From contig WFSI01000101.1 in NCBI GenBank assembly GCA_015486105.1, positions 1 through 33,913 on the forward strand: DNA of 33,913 nucleotides. The letters run 5' to 3'. The DNA is from Aquificota bacterium. GTDB lineage: Bacteria; Thermosulfidibacterota; Thermosulfidibacteria; Thermosulfidibacterales; B14-G1. The notes under the pieces were generated by a model that saw only the letters and a program-made list of their open reading frames with translations, was not told where the DNA came from and made no database searches. Positions 17,561-26,066 of this stretch are shown here, piece after piece; the stretch's first letter is position 1; every line of letters starts with the position of its first letter. The position numbers and the translations under genes were made by a program.

Positions 17561-18531
17561 TCTACCACTTCCACGTCCCCCGCTCCCAGAGAGATGATGG
17601 AGCCCCCCAGTCTTCTCACTAGAAGGGCACCCTGGGGTGTGACCCCTATGGCCCATCCTTCTCTTCCCCCTTGGAGTTTAACGGGTTTACCCAAGGTGAA
17701 GTTGTATTCCCTCCAATACCTCAGGATATCCTCCCGCTGACTTATCTGGAACCTTTCATACCATGTTTCTAAGGCCTCCATAATCCAGGTCAGGAGTTGG
17801 GGTCTCAGGTATCTCCGTTTCCCCTCTACCATGAGGGAGGTGGCCCTGGTGGATATCTCTAAAGGGAAGCCATTGTTAGGGGTATTAACGTTGAGGCCTA
17901 CCCCCACTACTAAAAAAAGGGGCCGTTTCTCTCTAGTCTCCATCTCCATGAGGATACCCGCTACTTTTCTTCCTTTAATATATACGTCATTGGGCCACTT
18001 TATAAGGGCATCTAACTGGAGCTTTTCTCTGATAACTTGGGTAAGGGCGACAGAGACAAGGAAGGTGAGCTGGGGCACTTCCATTATAGAAATCTCCGGT
18101 TTCAGTATGAGGGAGAAGTAAATGTTCTCTCCTTTGGGCGAGAACCAGGATCTTCCTAACCGTCCCCTGCCCCTTGTCTGGGCCTCGGCTACGACTAAGC
18201 TTCCGTGGGGGGCCCCTTGATGGGATAGCTCCTTGGCTACCCTATTGGTAGAGTCCACCTTTTCCAGGTAGTGATAGGGTTTTCCTATGTGGTGACTCTT
18301 TAATAGGGCTAAGTAGACAGGGGGGATGAGGAGATCTGGTACCCCTTCCAAGATGTATCCCTTTCTGGGGATAGAGCGAATAGGAATACCCCATGCCTTC
18401 AGGTGCTCCATTCTTTTGTGAAGGGCCACCCTGCTTATGCCCAGGGTCTGCGCCATCTCTTCTCCAGATACTGCTTCCCCCTTTCTTCCGATAAGGATGG
18501 ACATAAGGAGAGGGTCTTTGTCTGTTCCCAT
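17557..18531 (-). CDS. birA: Bifunctional biotin--[acetyl-CoA carboxylase] ligase / biotin repressor
   Basis: This 324-residue protein is read from the ATG at 18531 that overlaps the recJ stop (TGATG); an in-frame start 60 bases upstream would overlap recJ more. Residues about 8-65 are a winged helix-turn-helix (AQTLGISRVALHKRMEHLKAWGI, RKGYIL), as in the BirA repressor. The catalytic core follows with GRGRLGRSWFSPKG, the biotinyl-AMP-binding loop, and KWPNDVYIKGRKVAGILME. The C-terminal SH3-like domain ends with LGAGDVEVVE. It biotinylates carboxyl-carrier proteins and probably represses biotin genes; neither target type is in the window. Confidence 0.95.
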   Translation of the reverse strand: MGTDKDPLLMSILIGRKGEAVSGEEMAQTLGISRVALHKRMEHLKAWGIPIRSIPRKGYILEGVPDLLIPPVYLALLKSHHIGKPYHYLEKVDSTNRVAKELSHQGAPHGSLVVAEAQTRGRGRLGRSWFSPKGENIYFSLILKPEISIMEVPQLTFLVSVALTQVIREKLQLDALIKWPNDVYIKGRKVAGILMEMETREKRPLFLVVGVGLNVNTPNNGFPLEISTRATSLMVEGKRRYLRPQLLTWIMEALETWYERFQISQREDILRYWREYNFTLGKPVKLQGGREGWAIGVTPQGALLVRRLGGSIISLGAGDVEVVE

Positions 18532-20225
18532 CACTCCTGAGACCTTCTCACGGCCTTCACTTTGAGCTGGAGTGTCTTTTCTCCGTTCCATAGATTGAGT
18601 TCGGGTGTGAAGGCTATGTCCACTAACCCTTCGTGGAGGCTCTCGGCCTGGTACCCCAGGTTAAAGGCAATGGCGTCTACGCCGATGCCCCTCCTTACCG
18701 CGGTGAACTTGAGGTGCCCGTTTCCCACTACTCGTACCTGACGAGGCTGTACCCCTCTCAATAGAAAGATGGGTTCGGGGTGGCCTTCTCCGAAGGGGGC
18801 TAAAGATTGGAGCCCCCGGAGGAGGGAGGCATTCAGTTCTTCTATCTCCATGTCTCCTTCCAGCTCCAAGGGTCGGGGAGGTAAGGGATAGGGGATGATC
18901 CGGAGGGTTTCCTGCCAGAGGGTTTCTTTGAAACCCATTAGGTGTTTTTCCTCTAAGCTGAACCCGGCAGCGGCTCGGTGTCCCCCCAGATCCCGCAGAT
19001 GATCCATGCATCTGAGAAGGGGGGTATAGATATCTACTCCGCTATAGCTTCTGGCCGATCCTCTGCCCATTCCCTCTCTGTTGAAGGCTACTAAGGCGGC
19101 TGGCCGCTGGAACCTTTCGGTCAAGCGGGAGGCTACAATGCCGATGACCCCGGGATGCCAACCCCTTTTCCCCACTACAATGAAGGGACCTGGCTCTTCC
19201 CTTTCCAGTATTTCCAAGGCTTCTTGAAGGATTTCTTCCTCTACCTTTTGTCGTCTCTGGTTTTCCCGTTGGAGCTCCTGGGCCAAGGCTTTCCCTTCAT
19301 CCTTCTCTGAGGTTAAGAGGAGAAGGAAGGCTCTTTCCGCTTCCCCCATGCGTCCTGCAGCGTTAACTCGGGGAGCTAAGAGGAAAGAGACCTCCCAAGG
19401 GGTGATCTTTCTATTTTTACATCTGGTCACCTCTATTAGGGCTGCTAATCCGGGACGGGGGGATTGGTTCATCTTTTTTAGGCCAAACCTGGCGTAGAAA
19501 CGGTTTTCATCTGTGAGAAGGGCCATGTCTCCGATGGTACCAAGGGCAACCAAGTCCAGGTAGTGGTGCCACACTTCCCCTCTACCTTCCTCGCCTCTTT
19601 CCCTCATGGCCATAGCCTCCACCAGCTTGAGGGCTACACCTACACCAGCCAGGTGGGGAAATGGATAGTTTCCCAGCTTGGGATGGAGGATGGCTTGGGC
19701 CCTGGGCAAGAGAGGTGGAGGTTCGTGATGGTCGGTAATGATTACTTCCATGCCCTCTTCTTGGGCCTGAAGGACCTCTTGGTGATTGGATATGCCGCAA
19801 TCAACGGTGATGAGGAGCTGGACTCCCTTTTTTGCCAATTCTTTTATGGCTGGGGCTTTTAGGCCGTATCCCCCCTTGAGTCTGTGGGGAATGTGATAGA
19901 TAACTTTGCCCCCTTTTTCTCTAAGGTAGCTTACTAAAAGGGCCGTGGCTGTAACCCCGTCGGCGTCGTAGTCTCCATAAACGGCTGTGATTTTTCCAAC
20001 TCTGAGGGCCTTTTCCAGGATTTCCGTGGCCCTTTTCATCCCTTCCATCTCCCAGGGTAAAGGGACCATGGAAGGAGGAAGCTCCATAAACTCTTGGGCC
20101 TTTTGAGCATGGATAATTCCCCTGTTCACCAGAATTTTGGCAATGGCGAGGGGTATGCCCAGCTCCCTTACCAAGGCTGTAACGGCTTGGGAATCTGGGG
20201 CTTTTATGAGCCAGGATCTCTCCAT
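18531..20225 (-). CDS. recJ: Single-stranded-DNA-specific exonuclease RecJ
   Basis: This 564-residue protein is a DHH-superfamily 5'-3' ssDNA exonuclease used in recombination and repair. Motif I is DYDADG at 85-90, the DHH motif is ITDHHEP near 160, and the DHHA1 domain has GGHRAAAGFS near 410. The C-terminal OB-like region follows (LKFTAVRRGIGVDAIAFNLG). Length is normal. It starts two bases after the methyltransferase stop and overlaps birA. Confidence 0.96.
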   Translation of the reverse strand: MERSWLIKAPDSQAVTALVRELGIPLAIAKILVNRGIIHAQKAQEFMELPPSMVPLPWEMEGMKRATEILEKALRVGKITAVYGDYDADGVTATALLVSYLREKGGKVIYHIPHRLKGGYGLKAPAIKELAKKGVQLLITVDCGISNHQEVLQAQEEGMEVIITDHHEPPPLLPRAQAILHPKLGNYPFPHLAGVGVALKLVEAMAMRERGEEGRGEVWHHYLDLVALGTIGDMALLTDENRFYARFGLKKMNQSPRPGLAALIEVTRCKNRKITPWEVSFLLAPRVNAAGRMGEAERAFLLLLTSEKDEGKALAQELQRENQRRQKVEEEILQEALEILEREEPGPFIVVGKRGWHPGVIGIVASRLTERFQRPAALVAFNREGMGRGSARSYSGVDIYTPLLRCMDHLRDLGGHRAAAGFSLEEKHLMGFKETLWQETLRIIPYPLPPRPLELEGDMEIEELNASLLRGLQSLAPFGEGHPEPIFLLRGVQPRQVRVVGNGHLKFTAVRRGIGVDAIAFNLGYQAESLHEGLVDIAFTPELNLWNGEKTLQLKVKAVRRSQE

Positions 20226-20227
20226 AC

Positions 20228-20995
20228 TTAGCCTTCCTTGGTTCTTTCACCCAGGATTTGGGCCATCTGGAGCGAATAGAGGCCTGGAGCTGTATAGATG
20301 GTGAGGGGGGGCTCTATGCGTACTTCCCCTTCTTTTCCTCCTTTTACACCTTCTATAAAGATGCTTTGGGCTTCGTGATCGGGGTAAGGATGAATGAGTC
20401 GAATGTATTTTGGTTCAATTTTATGGGTACGGCAGAGGTAAATGACATCCACGGCCCTGGTGGCGGTGAAGATGATCCCCAATCTTCCCTTGGGCATAAG
20501 GGCGTGATGAATAGCTTTCATGAGGGCTTCTAAGCCCCCGTGGACTTCATGGCGGGCTATGGCTTTTTCCTCTAAAGGGTTGATCCTTCCTGTCCCCAGT
20601 TTCCTGTAAGGGGGATTGGTGATCACGTAGTGGAAGCTAGCTTCGGGGAGGATATTCTCTATGTGGGAGTAGGAGCCTTCCAGAATCTCTATCCTGTCTT
20701 CAAGGTTGTTTAAGGCTACGTTTCTTCGAGCCCTGGCCGCCAACTGTGGTTGAATCTCCACTCCCGTTAGGGTGATCTCTCTGTGGATCTTGGCCAGGAT
20801 GAGGCCAAGGATACCGCAACCTGCCCCTAAGTCTAATACCTTCCCCTTATGGGGGGGATGAACCAGGTTGGCCAAAAGGATGGAGTCTATAGAGAAGCGG
20901 TACCCTTTAGCGCCTTGGATCACCTTCAGGTGCCATTTTTTTAGGGTATCCACCGTCTCTTCAGGACTGAAATCTATGAACAAGCTCTTCTCCAT
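20228..20995 (-). CDS. SAM-dependent methyltransferase of the TrmN6 (YfiC) type
   Basis: This 255-residue protein is read from the ATG at 20995, which overlaps the end of the phosphohexomutase; an in-frame ATG at 21094 would overlap by 134 bases and is rejected. It has QGAKGYRFSIDSILLANLV, the N-terminal mark of tRNA1(Val) adenine-N6 methyltransferases and relatives, the SAM loop VLDLGAGCGILGLILA, and the N6-adenine motif NPPY (VITNPPYRKLGTGRINP). It most likely methylates an adenine in tRNA, but other amino-methyltransferases share this pattern. No signal or membrane segment is seen. Confidence 0.88.
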   Translation of the reverse strand: MEKSLFIDFSPEETVDTLKKWHLKVIQGAKGYRFSIDSILLANLVHPPHKGKVLDLGAGCGILGLILAKIHREITLTGVEIQPQLAARARRNVALNNLEDRIEILEGSYSHIENILPEASFHYVITNPPYRKLGTGRINPLEEKAIARHEVHGGLEALMKAIHHALMPKGRLGIIFTATRAVDVIYLCRTHKIEPKYIRLIHPYPDHEAQSIFIEGVKGGKEGEVRIEPPLTIYTAPGLYSLQMAQILGERTKEG

Positions 20996-22367
20996 AGTCC
21001 AATAGGGTGCTGACTTCCTTGAGGGATGGGGCTTCACAGTAAAGGCGGAGGAGTGGTTCCGTGCCTGATGCTCGAAAGAGGATCCATCCTCCATTTTGAA
21101 ACATGAGCTTCACCCCATCCAATATCTTCACTTCCGCTACTTCGTTTTTATTCACCCTTTCAGGCGGGGTATGGGAGAGATTGTCCACCACCTTTTGGGC
21201 TTTCCTCTGGGGAAGGTGAATGTCCCTCCTCCTGTACAAGTGGGGACCATAGCGCTTTTCTAAGTCCTCTACCATGGTGGCTAAGCCTCTTCCGTCCCAG
21301 GCCATTTTCTCCAGGATTAGTAGGGCGGAGTATATACCGTCTCTTTCTGGGATATGGCCCTTTACACCTATCCCGCCGCTTTCCTCTCCTCCTACCAGGA
21401 TATCCCTTTCCAGCATGAGGGGAAGGATATATTTGAACCCTATAGCCGTTTCGTGGACGGTAAGGCCATAATCTTGGCCCATCTTTTCTATCATGGATGT
21501 GGTGGAAAAGGTTTTGACTATATCCCCTGACATTCCTCGATTTTTGTAAAGGTGCTCCAGGACTAAAGCCAGAAGCCTATGGGGAGACACAAACTTTCCC
21601 TTTTCATCCACCATACCTAAGCGGTCTCCATCTCCGTCGTTGGCTACTCCTATGGCCTTTCCACCAAAGGCTTTCACCCTGTTCATGAGGAGATGGATGT
21701 TCTTTTCAATGGGCTCAGGGTCCCTTCCCCCGAAGAGGGGGTTTCTCTCTCCTGCTATCACTTCCACCTTCAGACTGTAGGGGCCAAGAATCCGTTGGAA
21801 GAGGTTGCCAACGGCACCGTGGATAGGGTCTGATACAAGGGTGTATGGGAGCTTTCCTATAGCTTCCAGCTCTATAGTTTTTCCTATCATGAGGATATAG
21901 GGGGATGTTAAATCTTCCTTTTCCACTTTCTGGAGAGATGCAGCAGTGGGGGGGAGATTGAGGAGAGATTCTACTTCTTTGGTCACCTGGGGTGGAGCGG
22001 ATCCCCCTTGGGGGGTTTTGATCTTGAACCCATTGAAAATATAAGGGTTATGGCTGGCAGTAACCATGATTCCCCCTCCTTTTCCCCCTTCCTTCACAGA
22101 AAAGGAGAGTAGAGGAGTGGGGATGGGTTCTGATGAAAGAACCACGGGGATGCCTTCCTGAGCCAAGGTGGAGGCCACAAGTTGTGACCCTTCGGGGGAT
22201 AAAAAACGAGTATCATAACCTACAGTGGCCCCCCTTTCTATGGCATCCCAGTGCTGGATCATGTAGAAGGCCGATGCCCGGGCTATCCTCTGAAGGTTGG
22301 AAAAGGTGAAGTCTTCGGCGATAATTCCTCTCCAGCCATCAGTTCCGAAGCGAATGTCCCCTTTCAT
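20961..22367 (-). CDS. Phosphoglucomutase/phosphomannomutase (alpha-D-phosphohexomutase)
   Basis: This 468-residue enzyme interconverts hexose-1- and hexose-6-phosphates. The N-terminus is IRFGTDGWRGIIAEDF, the phosphoserine loop is VTASHNPYIFNGFK, the metal-binding loop is DGDGDRLG, the sugar-binding loop is GGEESGGIGVKGHIPERDG, and the C-terminal phosphate loop is RASGTEPLLRLY. The start is placed at ATG 22367 with AGGGATGG upstream; in-frame ATG 22376 and GTG 22385 are alternatives. Substrate preference (glucose, mannose or glucosamine) cannot be fixed; the 468 length fits the PGM/PMM group. It is first in a unit with the methyltransferase, recJ, birA and TonB-like genes. Confidence 0.93.
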   Translation of the reverse strand: MKGDIRFGTDGWRGIIAEDFTFSNLQRIARASAFYMIQHWDAIERGATVGYDTRFLSPEGSQLVASTLAQEGIPVVLSSEPIPTPLLSFSVKEGGKGGGIMVTASHNPYIFNGFKIKTPQGGSAPPQVTKEVESLLNLPPTAASLQKVEKEDLTSPYILMIGKTIELEAIGKLPYTLVSDPIHGAVGNLFQRILGPYSLKVEVIAGERNPLFGGRDPEPIEKNIHLLMNRVKAFGGKAIGVANDGDGDRLGMVDEKGKFVSPHRLLALVLEHLYKNRGMSGDIVKTFSTTSMIEKMGQDYGLTVHETAIGFKYILPLMLERDILVGGEESGGIGVKGHIPERDGIYSALLILEKMAWDGRGLATMVEDLEKRYGPHLYRRRDIHLPQRKAQKVVDNLSHTPPERVNKNEVAEVKILDGVKLMFQNGGWILFRASGTEPLLRLYCEAPSLKEVSTLLDYGEELVHRFQS

Positions 22368-22414
22368 AATTACCATCCCTACCACAGCCCCATGGGGCCA
22401 TCAATGGTCCATAG

Positions 22415-22443
22415 TTGACTTGCTTCTTCTTCCTGGATAGCCT
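22415..22443 (+). promoter_or_regulatory. Candidate promoter for the Lon-like protease gene
   Basis: TTGACT at 22415-22420 and TAGCCT at 22438-22443 are spaced 17 bases, 26 bases before the ATG at 22470. The divergent gap also holds the palindrome CCCCATGGGG (22389-22398) and a second imperfect dyad GGCCAT/ATGGTCC just after it, either of which could bind a regulator of both directions. Confidence 0.35.
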
Positions 22444-22469
22444 TTATCTAAGGCTTGAGGAGGGAAGCT

Positions 22470-24857
22470 ATGGAGAATTTGGAGTTGAATGCCAGGGAGT
22501 TGAGATGGAACTGCCCTTTGGAAGACGTGGCTCCTGAGGAGAGAGAGGGACTTCCTTTTTTGGGGCAGGAGCGTGCTAAGGAATCCCTCATCTTTGGTCT
22601 TACCATGGACTATAGTGGTTACAATCTCTATGTGGCTGGTCCTGAGGGGTTGGGGAAGACTACCTTTGTCTTGAACCTTCTTCATCAGTGTTGCAGAGAT
22701 AGGTCTATTCCTGGAGACTGGTGTTACGTTCATCACTTTTCTAATCCCCAGAGGCCCTTGGCTTTGAGCCTATCCCCGGGGAGGGGAAAGGATCTTCAAC
22801 AGGAGATGGAAAACCTGGTGGAGACCCTGAAGATAGAGTTCCCCAAGGCCTTCGAAAGCAAAGACTTTGAGGAGAAGCTCCATGAGGTGACGGCCAGGGG
22901 GAGGAAGGAGAAAGGGGACGTGATGGCCCAGTTGGCCACCTTTGCCGAGGAGAAGGGTTTCTCTGTGAAGTTTTCCCCAGCAGGTGTGGTGGTAGTTCCC
23001 CTCATCGGTGGCAAGGTGATCCCTGAGGATGAAATTCTGAAAAACAACTATCTTAGGGAACTTATAGAGACCAGGCGAAAGGAGTTTGAGCCTATCCTTA
23101 AGGATCACCTGAGGAGGCTACGTCAAATAGACAAAGGGATTCAGAGGGAAGTGGTGAAACTGAGGGAAGAGGTGGCCCGTTTTGTGGTGGGACACCATAT
23201 GGATGATCTCTTGGAAAAGTACCACGATGTGGCTAAGGTGAGATCCTATCTGGAGGCGGTCAAAGCGGATCTGGTGAAAAATGCGGATCTCTTCCTTCAG
23301 TTTCCTGCGGCCCGGGAGAATCCCCTCCTTATGCTTCAGCTGGAGAGGAGCCTTTCCAAATACCGGGTTAATGTTATTGTGGATAATGGGGATCTTACCT
23401 GTGCTCCTGTTGTTTACGAAACCCATCCCACCTATGCCAACCTCTTTGGGAGGATCGGGCTAAGGGCCGAGCTAGGTGTTTATGTGGCTGATTTTCAGCA
23501 GATTGTTCCTGGGTCTATCCACAAAGCCAATGGGGGATATCTGGTCCTTAAGGTGCCTGAGCTTTTCGCCAATTTCGCGGTATGGAGGGCCTTGAAGAGG
23601 GCCTTGGTCCACAAAGAGATCTTTATCCAGCCCTTTATGGAGGAGCTGGGACTTTCTCATCCTGTGACTACCCTGAGGCCGGAGACTATACCTTTGGATG
23701 TGAAGGTGATCCTCATTGGCGAGCGCCTTCACTATCATCTTCTCATGGCCTTGGACACTGAGTTTGGAGAACTCTTCAAAGTGAAGGCAGATTTCGATAC
23801 GGAGACGGAGAACACACCGGAGGTGAGGAAAGGCTATAGTGGGTTTTTCTATAGCTGGGCGAAGAAGGAGGGAATCACCCCTCTAAGTCCTTCGGGGATG
23901 GCAGTTCTTATAGAGCACTCCTGCCGTTTAGCCCAAGATAGAAGGAAACTTTCTTTGAGAATGGCAAGGATGATAGATCTTTTGAGAGAGGCCCATCACT
24001 GGGCCAGGCAGGTGGGGAAAGATGAGATAGGGGCTCAGGAGGTAGGAAGGGCCTTGGAGGCAAAGGTTTACAGGGCTAATATGCTGGAGGAGAAGCTGAG
24101 GGAACTCATCCAGCGGGGTATTATTGTTGTGGAGACCTTTGGTCAGGAGGTGGGTCAGTGTAACGGTCTCAGTGTGGTGGATCTGGTGGACTACACTTTT
24201 GGTCGCCCCCAGCGTATTACCGCCCGGGCCTTTCCAGGAGAGAAGGGCATTGTCAATATTGAAAGGGAAGCGGATCTGTCGGGTAAGATCTTCAATAAAG
24301 CCATCCTCATCCTCTCCGGATACCTGGGTAATCAGTATGGAAGGGATACCCCCCTTTCCCTTTCAGCTACTTTGGCCTTTGAACAGTCTTACGGTTTGGT
24401 GGAGGGGGACAGTGCTTCAGTGGCGGAACTCGTGGCCCTTTTGTCGGCTATATCCCAGGTGCCCCTTGCCCAGAGACTGGCGGTGACAGGCTCTGTGGAT
24501 CAGAGGGGGGTTATTCAATCTGTAGGTGGGATTAATGAGAAGGTGGAGGGTTTCTTCCACTGCTGTCGGATTAAAGGCCTCACTGGGGATCAAGGTGTGA
24601 TCATTCCCCGAGCTAACCTGGAGCACCTTCAGCTATCCTTCCCGGTGGTAAAAGCAGTAGAGGAGGGGAGGTTTCATGTCTATGCCGTTTCTCATATGGA
24701 TGATGTGATCTCTCTCCTTACATCCATGGAGGCAGGGGTGAAGGGGGAGGATGGTGCCTTTGCGCCTGGGACTTTTCATGCTTTGGTGGATGCCCAACTT
24801 GGGGCTTTTAGACAGCTTTGGTCTCTCAAGGGGAAGTCTAAGGAGGTAGAGGCTTAG
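22470..24857 (+). CDS. ATP-dependent Lon-family protease, LonB-like AAA type
   Basis: This 795-residue protein is read from the ATG at 22470 with GGAGGG six bases before it; a TTG 15 bases upstream overlaps that ribosome site and is rejected. Walker A is GPEGLGKTT at 57-65 but the ATPase has a large inserted helical region (about 90-290), as in the bacterial ATP-binding Lon-like family (AAA_32), not classic LonA. The C-terminal third is a Lon protease: RAFPGEKGIVNIEREADLSGKIF, EGDSASVAELVALLSA with the catalytic serine near 649, and GGINEKVEGFF with the catalytic lysine near 690. There is no LAN (N-terminal Lon) domain and no membrane segment. It probably degrades damaged or specific proteins in the cytoplasm. 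Confidence 0.93.
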   Translation: MENLELNARELRWNCPLEDVAPEEREGLPFLGQERAKESLIFGLTMDYSGYNLYVAGPEGLGKTTFVLNLLHQCCRDRSIPGDWCYVHHFSNPQRPLALSLSPGRGKDLQQEMENLVETLKIEFPKAFESKDFEEKLHEVTARGRKEKGDVMAQLATFAEEKGFSVKFSPAGVVVVPLIGGKVIPEDEILKNNYLRELIETRRKEFEPILKDHLRRLRQIDKGIQREVVKLREEVARFVVGHHMDDLLEKYHDVAKVRSYLEAVKADLVKNADLFLQFPAARENPLLMLQLERSLSKYRVNVIVDNGDLTCAPVVYETHPTYANLFGRIGLRAELGVYVADFQQIVPGSIHKANGGYLVLKVPELFANFAVWRALKRALVHKEIFIQPFMEELGLSHPVTTLRPETIPLDVKVILIGERLHYHLLMALDTEFGELFKVKADFDTETENTPEVRKGYSGFFYSWAKKEGITPLSPSGMAVLIEHSCRLAQDRRKLSLRMARMIDLLREAHHWARQVGKDEIGAQEVGRALEAKVYRANMLEEKLRELIQRGIIVVETFGQEVGQCNGLSVVDLVDYTFGRPQRITARAFPGEKGIVNIEREADLSGKIFNKAILILSGYLGNQYGRDTPLSLSATLAFEQSYGLVEGDSASVAELVALLSAISQVPLAQRLAVTGSVDQRGVIQSVGGINEKVEGFFHCCRIKGLTGDQGVIIPRANLEHLQLSFPVVKAVEEGRFHVYAVSHMDDVISLLTSMEAGVKGEDGAFAPGTFHALVDAQLGAFRQLWSLKGKSKEVEA

Positions 24858-24868
24858 GCCTCTGTTCT

Positions 24869-25573
24869 ATGGGTGCCGGTTTGAAAAAAGGTAGGAGGAA
24901 TGGTGACCCTGTAGTGGCTATAGATGGACCTGCCGGTTCGGGAAAGAGCACTGCTGCCCGCCTTTTGGCCTGGGACTTGGGGTGGACCTATCTGGACACT
25001 GGGGCCATCTACAGGACCTTAGGCTGGCTGGCGTGGCAGGAGGGGATTTCTATGGAAGACGAAGGGGCCTTGGTGGCCTTGTGCCCAAGGCTTGAGGGAC
25101 TCTCTTTCCAATGGAATCCCCGTGGTGAGGTGGAGGTTCTGTTAGATGGGAAGAGGGTGACCCCTTACATCAGGGGAGAGGAGCCGGGCCGGTGGGCCTC
25201 TGATGTTTCCCGTCATCCTAAGGTGAGGCGGGTTCTCTTGGATCTCCAACGCGCTTTTGCTATTAAGGGTCCTTTGGTCACTGAGGGGAGGGATACGGGC
25301 ACAGTGGTCTTTCCCAAAGCAAGGTGGAAGGTGTTTCTAACAGCTTCCTTGGAAGAGCGGGCCAGGAGGCGGTTGAAGGAAATGGGGATGGGAGAGGGTA
25401 AGGAGGCTATGGAAGGGGTAGAAAGAGCCATCAAAGAGAGGGATGAGCAGGATTCCCAGAGACCTGTGGCCCCTTTGAGGAAGGCCTCGGATGCGATGGA
25501 GTTGGATACCACCCATCTCTCCCCGGAGAAGGTGGTAGAGAGGATAAAAAAACTTATGGAGGAAGTGGATTGA
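24869..25573 (+). CDS. cmk: Cytidylate kinase
   Basis: This 234-residue enzyme phosphorylates CMP and dCMP. The P-loop GPAGSGKST is at 20-28 within VAIDGPAGSGKSTAARLLA, followed by YLDTGAIYRTLGWLA, TEGRDTGTVVFP and the lid-region KERDEQDSQRPVAPL, all family signatures. Length is normal. It starts 11 bases after the protease, and its stop overlaps the start of the next gene (TGATG). The usual partner rpsA does not follow. Confidence 0.96.
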   Translation: MGAGLKKGRRNGDPVVAIDGPAGSGKSTAARLLAWDLGWTYLDTGAIYRTLGWLAWQEGISMEDEGALVALCPRLEGLSFQWNPRGEVEVLLDGKRVTPYIRGEEPGRWASDVSRHPKVRRVLLDLQRAFAIKGPLVTEGRDTGTVVFPKARWKVFLTASLEERARRRLKEMGMGEGKEAMEGVERAIKERDEQDSQRPVAPLRKASDAMELDTTHLSPEKVVERIKKLMEEVD

Positions 25574-26066
25574 TGAGGAAGATTGTGGCTACGGCGGTTT
25601 TTTTCTTTTAATGACGGGGGTGGTCCTGGCGGGGGTAGCGGGTCATCAGGATTTGCTCCCCTTCTTAAAGAATGTAGCAGGCTGGAAGGCCCAAAAACCT
25701 CAGGGTGTTACCTTGGATACCCCCCAGGGTAGAATGATCCAGGCAGGGAGACACTATACCAAGGGGAACAAGAGGTTTGATGCCTCTATTGTAACGGGCA
25801 CCCAGGCCATGGCGTCCTGGGCTCCGTTTCAGATGGGCGTCAAGATGGACACCCCGGATACTTATATGGAGTCCAGGGAGATAAAAGGGTTCAAGGGAGG
25901 CATTAGTTACAACAAGGGGGATCACGATGGGGGGATTTTGGTGGTTTTAAGGGAGTCTGCTCCCTATGCCGTTTTTGTCCTTAGCTTCCAGGGTATGGAC
26001 TATCACGAGGCCTTAGGCCTTTTGGATAATTTTGATTTGAAAGGGATGGCCTCCGCCTTGCGTTGA
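25573..26066 (+). CDS. Secreted or lipoprotein-like protein of unknown function, signal peptide split by a -1 frameshift
   Basis: The ATG at 25573 overlaps the cmk stop and encodes MRKIVATAVFFF before a TAA at 25609-25611. The main frame opens at 25611 with MTGVVLAGVAGHQDLL and runs to 26066. Joining the two by a -1 shift at T TTT TTC (25599-25605) gives MRKIVATAVFFLLMTGVV, then LAGVAG and HQ, an almost ideal signal peptide; neither piece alone has one. The ATG at 25611 has no ribosome site. The full product is about 164 residues. The mature part (LLPFLKNVAGWKAQKPQG, SYTKG-like ASRHYTKGNKRF region, APFQMGVKMDTPDTY) resembles uncharacterised periplasmic proteins. A missing T (seven instead of eight), programmed frameshifting or phase variation would all explain it. 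Its end overlaps the convergent gene by 64 bases. Confidence 0.7.
25599..25605 (+). promoter_or_regulatory. Slippery heptamer T TTT TTC in the signal-peptide region
   Basis: In the frame set by the ATG at 25573 the bases read GTT TTT TTC, the X XXY YYZ form of a -1 frameshift site, six bases before an in-frame TAA that overlaps the next ATG. The tract is also a run of seven T, prone to indels. The downstream sequence is G-rich, but I cannot show a stimulatory structure. Confidence 0.45.

Noticed and set aside
17561-17656. N-terminal extension of the TonB-like protein upstream of 17560
   Set aside because: It overlaps the birA coding end, is Gly/Ser-rich without a signal, and the ATGA junction at 17560 gives a normal TonB start before the membrane helix.
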